From contig UQRM01000008.1 of NCBI GenBank assembly GCA_900543485.1, forward strand, positions 32,780 through 96,779: DNA of 64,000 nucleotides, in the 5' to 3' direction. The translations under genes were made by a program, and so were the position numbers. Source of the DNA: an uncultured Eubacterium sp. Its GTDB lineage: Bacteria; Bacillota; Clostridia; Peptostreptococcales; Anaerovoracaceae. Each line of letters begins with the position of its first letter. Position 1 is the stretch's first letter. A model generated the notes under the pieces. That model ran no database searches, was not told where the DNA came from, and saw only the letters and a list, made by a program, of their open reading frames with translations. Below, piece by piece: positions 60,306-64,000 of this stretch.

Positions 60306-62438
60306 TCAATTTCTTCCGAAAAGCCTTCTGAAGAAACCCTTTACCCCATCCTGCTTCGGCACATGGGGTTTTTCTCTGTGGAGATCCATATCCATGAACT
60401 CCTGCTGACTGTCCAGAGCTATGAGTTCTCCTTCGCACTTTCGTATATAAGATCCGTCAGGCTGGAGAAAACTGGCCTTAGCCTTATCTTCCAGCTGTAT
60501 ATACAGTATGTTGAGCAACTGCTGCTTTATATCCTCGTCATAAACCGGCCCTGCTATCTCCACGCGGCGGCTCAGGTTTCTTGTCATCAGATCGGACGAC
60601 GAAATGAACAGCTTCACATTCTCACCCTTTCCGAAGCAATATATCCTGGCGTGCTCCAGATAGCGCCCCACGATACTGGTGACCACCACATTGTCGGTTT
60701 CACCCGGTATACCTGCCCGTATGCAGCATATGCCCCTCACTATAAGCTGTATGTCCACGCCGGCTTTGGATGCCTCCGCCAGCTTGTCGATCACATCTCT
60801 GTCGGTCACTGAATTGATCTTCATACAGATGTAACCGTCGCTTCCCTTTTCTATCTCCTCGTCTATCATCTGGCAAATAGCCGGTTTAAGCCCCTTAGGC
60901 GCTACCAGGAGTCGTTTGTACATCCCTTCCAGATTGCCCGTCAGCATGTTGCGGAAAAAAGCGGTCCCATCCAGACCAATCTCCTCATTTGCTGTCATTA
61001 TGCTCAGATCCGTATACATGGCGTTGGTCTTCTCGTTATAGTTTCCTGTACCTATCTGAGTTATATAACTGTATTTGCCCCGCTTATAGGAAGTGATGAG
61101 ACAGATCTTGCTGTGGCATTTATAGTTCTCGATCCCATAGATGACCTTACAGCCGGCCTCCTCCAGCATCTTGGACCAGCCGATATTGTTCTCCTCATCG
61201 AATCTGGCCCGCAGCTCCATCAGCGCGATGACCTCCTTACCGTTCTCAGCGGCTCGGCAGAGCGCTCGCACGATCTTGGAAGACGATGCCAGCCTGTATA
61301 TGGTTATTTTCATGGAGACCACGTCTTCATCATCGGCAGCCTCATTGAGCAGCTTGATAAACGGCTCGACGGAATCAAAAGGAAAGAACAGCATCTTGTC
61401 TTTCATTCGTATCTGTTCCATCATTGACGCCTCTCTGTCGATATCCTCCGGCCATTTAGGCTCATAAGGCTTATACAGCATCCTCTTGCTCAGATGGTAA
61501 GGCAGCTTGTCTACCAGCTCAAAGACGCACTTCATATTGAGCGGTGTCTTATCTATATATATCTGGTGCGTTTTCACCTCAGTCATTTTTGAAAGCTCTT
61601 TTCTGAGAGAATCCGATATGTCTCTGTCGATCTCCAGGCGCACGACAGCCAAAGTCTGACGTTTTCTCAGCAGCTTCTGGACGTAGTTTCTGAAATCGGT
61701 CTCTGTATCCTCGAATTTTTCTGAATCGAAACTGACATCAGCATTCCTGGTCACGGAAAAGACGCAGGAGTCTTCCTGCTTGAACTTTCCATAAAGCTCT
61801 GAAGCCCTTTGAAGTATTATGTTTTCTATTCTTATGAAACGCCCTCCCTCACCCAGCATTATTATCTGCGGCAATATCTTTGGCACCGGTATGAAAGCCA
61901 ACGATTTCTTGCCGGTCTTGTTGTCCCGCACCAGCGATGCGATATAAAGGCCTTTGCTCTGGAAATGAGGCTTGGGGTGTCTGTTGTCTATGACCTGTGG
62001 CGACAGTATAGGCAGGATCTCCATATCGAAATACTTCCTGACAAAGTCCAGTTCCTCTTCTGTCAGCTCCTCATACGGCACATCCTTGACACCGTACTTT
62101 TCCAATTGAGTAGATACGGTGGAGTATATACGCCGTTTTTTCTCCACCAACCCCGGTATGACCTGATATATGCTGTCCAGCTGCTCCGAGGCAGTCATAC
62201 CGCTCTTATTGTCTATATGCTCCGGATTGATGGATGATATATCGAAGAGGCTCCCGACGCGTATCATAAAGAACTCATCGAGATTGGTGGAAAAAATGGA
62301 AATGAACTTGAGACGTTCCAACAGAGGTACGCTTTCGTCCATGGCCTCCTCCAGTACTCGTCTGTTGAATCGCAGCCAGCTCAGCTCCCTGTTCTGCGTA
62401 TAGCTGTATTTTTCCTTTACCCCAGAACTTTTCGACAT
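60306..62438 (-). CDS. ppk1: Polyphosphate kinase 1
   Basis: 710 residues, four domains. The N-terminal block NRELSWLRFNRRVLEEA is diagnostic. The phosphate-carrying histidine is in NYKCHSKICLI (about 448-458), and VGRYLEHARIYCF (about 604-616) holds the second histidine. It builds inorganic polyphosphate from ATP. The start overlaps the ppx end by 22 bases, so the two opposing activities are made together. The tail ends RGFFRRLFGRN-like, rich in Phe and Arg. Confidence 0.95.
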   Translation of the reverse strand: MSKSSGVKEKYSYTQNRELSWLRFNRRVLEEAMDESVPLLERLKFISIFSTNLDEFFMIRVGSLFDISSINPEHIDNKSGMTASEQLDSIYQVIPGLVEKKRRIYSTVSTQLEKYGVKDVPYEELTEEELDFVRKYFDMEILPILSPQVIDNRHPKPHFQSKGLYIASLVRDNKTGKKSLAFIPVPKILPQIIMLGEGGRFIRIENIILQRASELYGKFKQEDSCVFSVTRNADVSFDSEKFEDTETDFRNYVQKLLRKRQTLAVVRLEIDRDISDSLRKELSKMTEVKTHQIYIDKTPLNMKCVFELVDKLPYHLSKRMLYKPYEPKWPEDIDREASMMEQIRMKDKMLFFPFDSVEPFIKLLNEAADDEDVVSMKITIYRLASSSKIVRALCRAAENGKEVIALMELRARFDEENNIGWSKMLEEAGCKVIYGIENYKCHSKICLITSYKRGKYSYITQIGTGNYNEKTNAMYTDLSIMTANEEIGLDGTAFFRNMLTGNLEGMYKRLLVAPKGLKPAICQMIDEEIEKGSDGYICMKINSVTDRDVIDKLAEASKAGVDIQLIVRGICCIRAGIPGETDNVVVTSIVGRYLEHARIYCFGKGENVKLFISSSDLMTRNLSRRVEIAGPVYDEDIKQQLLNILYIQLEDKAKASFLQPDGSYIRKCEGELIALDSQQEFMDMDLHREKPHVPKQDGVKGFFRRLFGRN

Positions 62439-63316
62439 AAATACCCCTCCCTTACACCATAGTTGCTTACGATTATCTTCTTTGCTCCTGTCTGATCAGC
62501 GATGCTCTGCAGTATCATATACCCCGGTATAATGGTGTGTATACGCTCAGGATCCACTTTGAGGATCATGTCAGCCGCTTCCTTCCTTTCACCAGTGAGG
62601 AATTTTCCCACTTTCTTCAGATCTCTGGCCAGCATCATGTTGCTGGATGCCGGTATTATATCCAGATATCTGGCGAATTTGAATACAGACCTGGCCGTAC
62701 CGCCTGTACATATCAGCTTATTGTACGGATTTGTTATCTTGATAGGCTGTTTTTCCAGTTCTGCCTCGATAGCCGCCTTTATCCTCTCCTTGGAGCTTTT
62801 CCCCGGCAATATATGTTTGACACAGTCCTTGAAGAGCTTAAGAGAGCCCACCCGGTAGCTTCGAGGAGATACTATGTTCCCGTTTTCAAAAATGACCATC
62901 TCCGTGCTGGCGCCCCCTATATCTATCAGTATGCCGTCGGAAATATAAAGCTCACGCATAACGCCCTGATATCCCAGTATAGCTTCCTGTTCTCCGGTCA
63001 CAATATCTATATTGAATCCGGTCTCCTCTGTTATCCTTGCCGCCGCCTCGTCGCTGTTGACGATGTTTCTGAGCGACGCTGTGGCGAAGACGTACGCCCG
63101 TTCCGTGATGTCGAATGATTCCAGCGTGCTTTTGAATTCCAGCAACAGATCACAAGCCCGCTTTATACCTCTGTCGCTGATGCAGCCCTTCTCCACATAT
63201 CCGGCCAGACCAGCCATCCTCTTGTCCTTAAAAAGGATCTTGAAGCTTCCGTTTTTCACCTTGTACACAGTGAGCCTCATGGAGTTGGACCCGATATCGA
63301 TTACAGAATATTTCAT
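62417..63316 (-). CDS. ppx: Exopolyphosphatase/pppGpp phosphatase (Ppx/GppA)
   Basis: 299 residues, the short form with only the two ASKHA-fold domains. SVIDIGSNSMRLTVYKV (about 4-20), VFATASLRNIVNSDEAAARI, EAILGYQGV and LIDIGGASTEMVIFENG (about 140-156) are the phosphate-binding blocks. It removes end phosphates from polyphosphate, or converts pppGpp to ppGpp. Rel in this window makes the latter, but the two genes are far apart. Confidence 0.93.
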   Translation of the reverse strand: MKYSVIDIGSNSMRLTVYKVKNGSFKILFKDKRMAGLAGYVEKGCISDRGIKRACDLLLEFKSTLESFDITERAYVFATASLRNIVNSDEAAARITEETGFNIDIVTGEQEAILGYQGVMRELYISDGILIDIGGASTEMVIFENGNIVSPRSYRVGSLKLFKDCVKHILPGKSSKERIKAAIEAELEKQPIKITNPYNKLICTGGTARSVFKFARYLDIIPASSNMMLARDLKKVGKFLTGERKEAADMILKVDPERIHTIIPGYMILQSIADQTGAKKIIVSNYGVREGYLCRKVLG

Positions 63317-63410
63317 GATTAAAACTCCCAGTCCCGATTGATGATAATAATGATAATTTTAGATTATTATTATTTATTATATACTTATTACATTATCTCT
63401 TCTATCTTTT

Positions 63411-63436
63411 TATTGTTAAATCTTATTGTTAAATCT
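63411..63436. repeat. 13-bp tandem repeat, two copies
   Basis: TATTGTTAAATCT repeated head to tail between the divergent ppx and cupin-regulator genes, in an AT-rich stretch. A possible paired binding site. Confidence 0.6.
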
Positions 63437-63525
63437 ATGCGGGGATGCTGTATTCTTATAATCTTCCCTTTTTAATTTCTGAATAGTATAATATATTTAT
63501 CGGTAGATTGCAGGAGGCGCGTGAA

Positions 63526-64000
63526 ATGCTTGCAAATGAACAGATGATAAATTTTAAAAATGATCTTCCTATTGAGACAACCATACAAAAGATAACCCAT
63601 CAAGAAACTCATTATCACGACAATGCTGTCGAGCTCATATTCTGTTTGGAAGGCACCGTTTCACTTCGGGCATCCCACAGACATGTCACATTGCAGAAAA
63701 ATGACGTTTATTCAATGGATGTGGGGGATATACACTGCCTGTATTCAGACTGCGATAATCTCATTCTCATAGTACATCTCAACACTTTGAACGAATTTGT
63801 TTCCAAAGAGCGCCTTCTAAACTGCTTCTTCCACTGCGAAACATTGAATATGAGATATTTTCAAAAGGAATCCATGTATAAGGTGAAGGATTTGATGTTA
63901 GCTGCCGCCTTGCTGGACACAAATGATGATTGTGAAACCTCCGACGATCACAAAGAAATCACCGGCCAATTGATCGACCTCTTGATAAATCACTTCGACT
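63526..64000 (+). CDS. Cupin-type transcriptional regulator, N-terminal part (AraC-like)
   Basis: The first 158 codons; the gene runs past the right edge. AGGAGGCGCGTGAA precedes the ATG, and a TATAAT lies at 63487-63492 with a weak -35. The translation begins MLANEQMINFKNDLPIE and has the AraC-family cupin pattern: THQETHYHDNAVELIFCLEG, LQKNDVYSMDVGDIHCLYS. The stretch after it is helical and Cys-containing. The helix-turn-helix expected at the C-terminus is not in the window, so the class is inferred. What it regulates is unknown. Confidence 0.7.
   Translation, partial: MLANEQMINFKNDLPIETTIQKITHQETHYHDNAVELIFCLEGTVSLRASHRHVTLQKNDVYSMDVGDIHCLYSDCDNLILIVHLNTLNEFVSKERLLNCFFHCETLNMRYFQKESMYKVKDLMLAAALLDTNDDCETSDDHKEITGQLIDLLINHFD

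Overview
The window looks like the chromosome of an anaerobic member of the Clostridia (Bacillota). The evidence is the gene families: RNase J, a YlbF-family protein, a single long Rel, fused SecDF, an oxygen-independent coproporphyrinogen oxidase, a TrmR/TrhP pair, a perfect CIRCE box and CodY-like boxes. A glycyl radical enzyme with its activase and a superoxide reductase point to an anaerobe that sometimes meets oxygen. Almost all genes lie on the minus strand. There is no phage, insertion sequence or CRISPR array. A family-level placement is not possible from this sequence alone.

Layout, left to right. 1-4.8 kb: the start of a glycyl radical enzyme (GRE, cut by the window edge), its activase, a LuxR-type regulator, a ZIP metal transporter and a CNNM/CorC-type protein. 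4.9-8.8 kb: an mltG-trmR-trhP operon (cell wall plus tRNA wobble-uridine modification) and efp, whose leader carries a 78-bp tandem repeat. 9.2-27 kb: one block of 14 closely packed genes that reads secDF-rel-dtd-MBL hydrolase-hemZ-hisS-aspS-sstT-nadD-yqeK-rsfS-leuS-rnj-ylbF and ends at a hairpin terminator. 27-32 kb: a small membrane protein, yajC with tRNA-Leu(CAA), a GH25 lysozyme, a DUF5684 protein and an amino-acid permease with two CodY-like boxes. 32-43 kb: a GNAT acetyltransferase, tRNA-Leu(GAG), a strongly promoted structured noncoding RNA, then coaE, polA, a P1-family peptidase, a formate/nitrite-type channel, htpG under a CIRCE operator, and a MocR regulator divergent from a PPOX-fold protein. 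43-52 kb: a compact type I toxin-antitoxin locus, a second candidate small RNA, a response regulator-kinase-ABC exporter set, a YtrA-type ABC operon and a YebC-family gene. 52-64 kb: a 1445-residue dehydratase-activase protein, a cysteine-rich protein, a MATE transporter, a redox group (superoxide reductase, FTR-like protein, NifX/NifB-like protein), ppk/ppx, and the start of a cupin-type regulator.

The most interesting features are in the gaps between genes. (1) At 43.35-43.68 kb a 27-residue hydrophobic peptide gene and a convergent antisense RNA each have a clear promoter. They share a two-way terminator and carry swapped direct repeats, which is the design of par/Fst-type loci, but the peptide resembles the TxpA/holin-like family. 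(2) At 33.04-33.40 kb a very strong promoter drives an RNA with no open frame, closed by an 11-bp long-range helix with further nested helices. (3) The efp leader repeat, a G9 tract at the ribosome binding site of a YtrA-type regulator, and a probable leaderless mRNA are smaller oddities. Product names rest on motifs read by eye; no database search was run.
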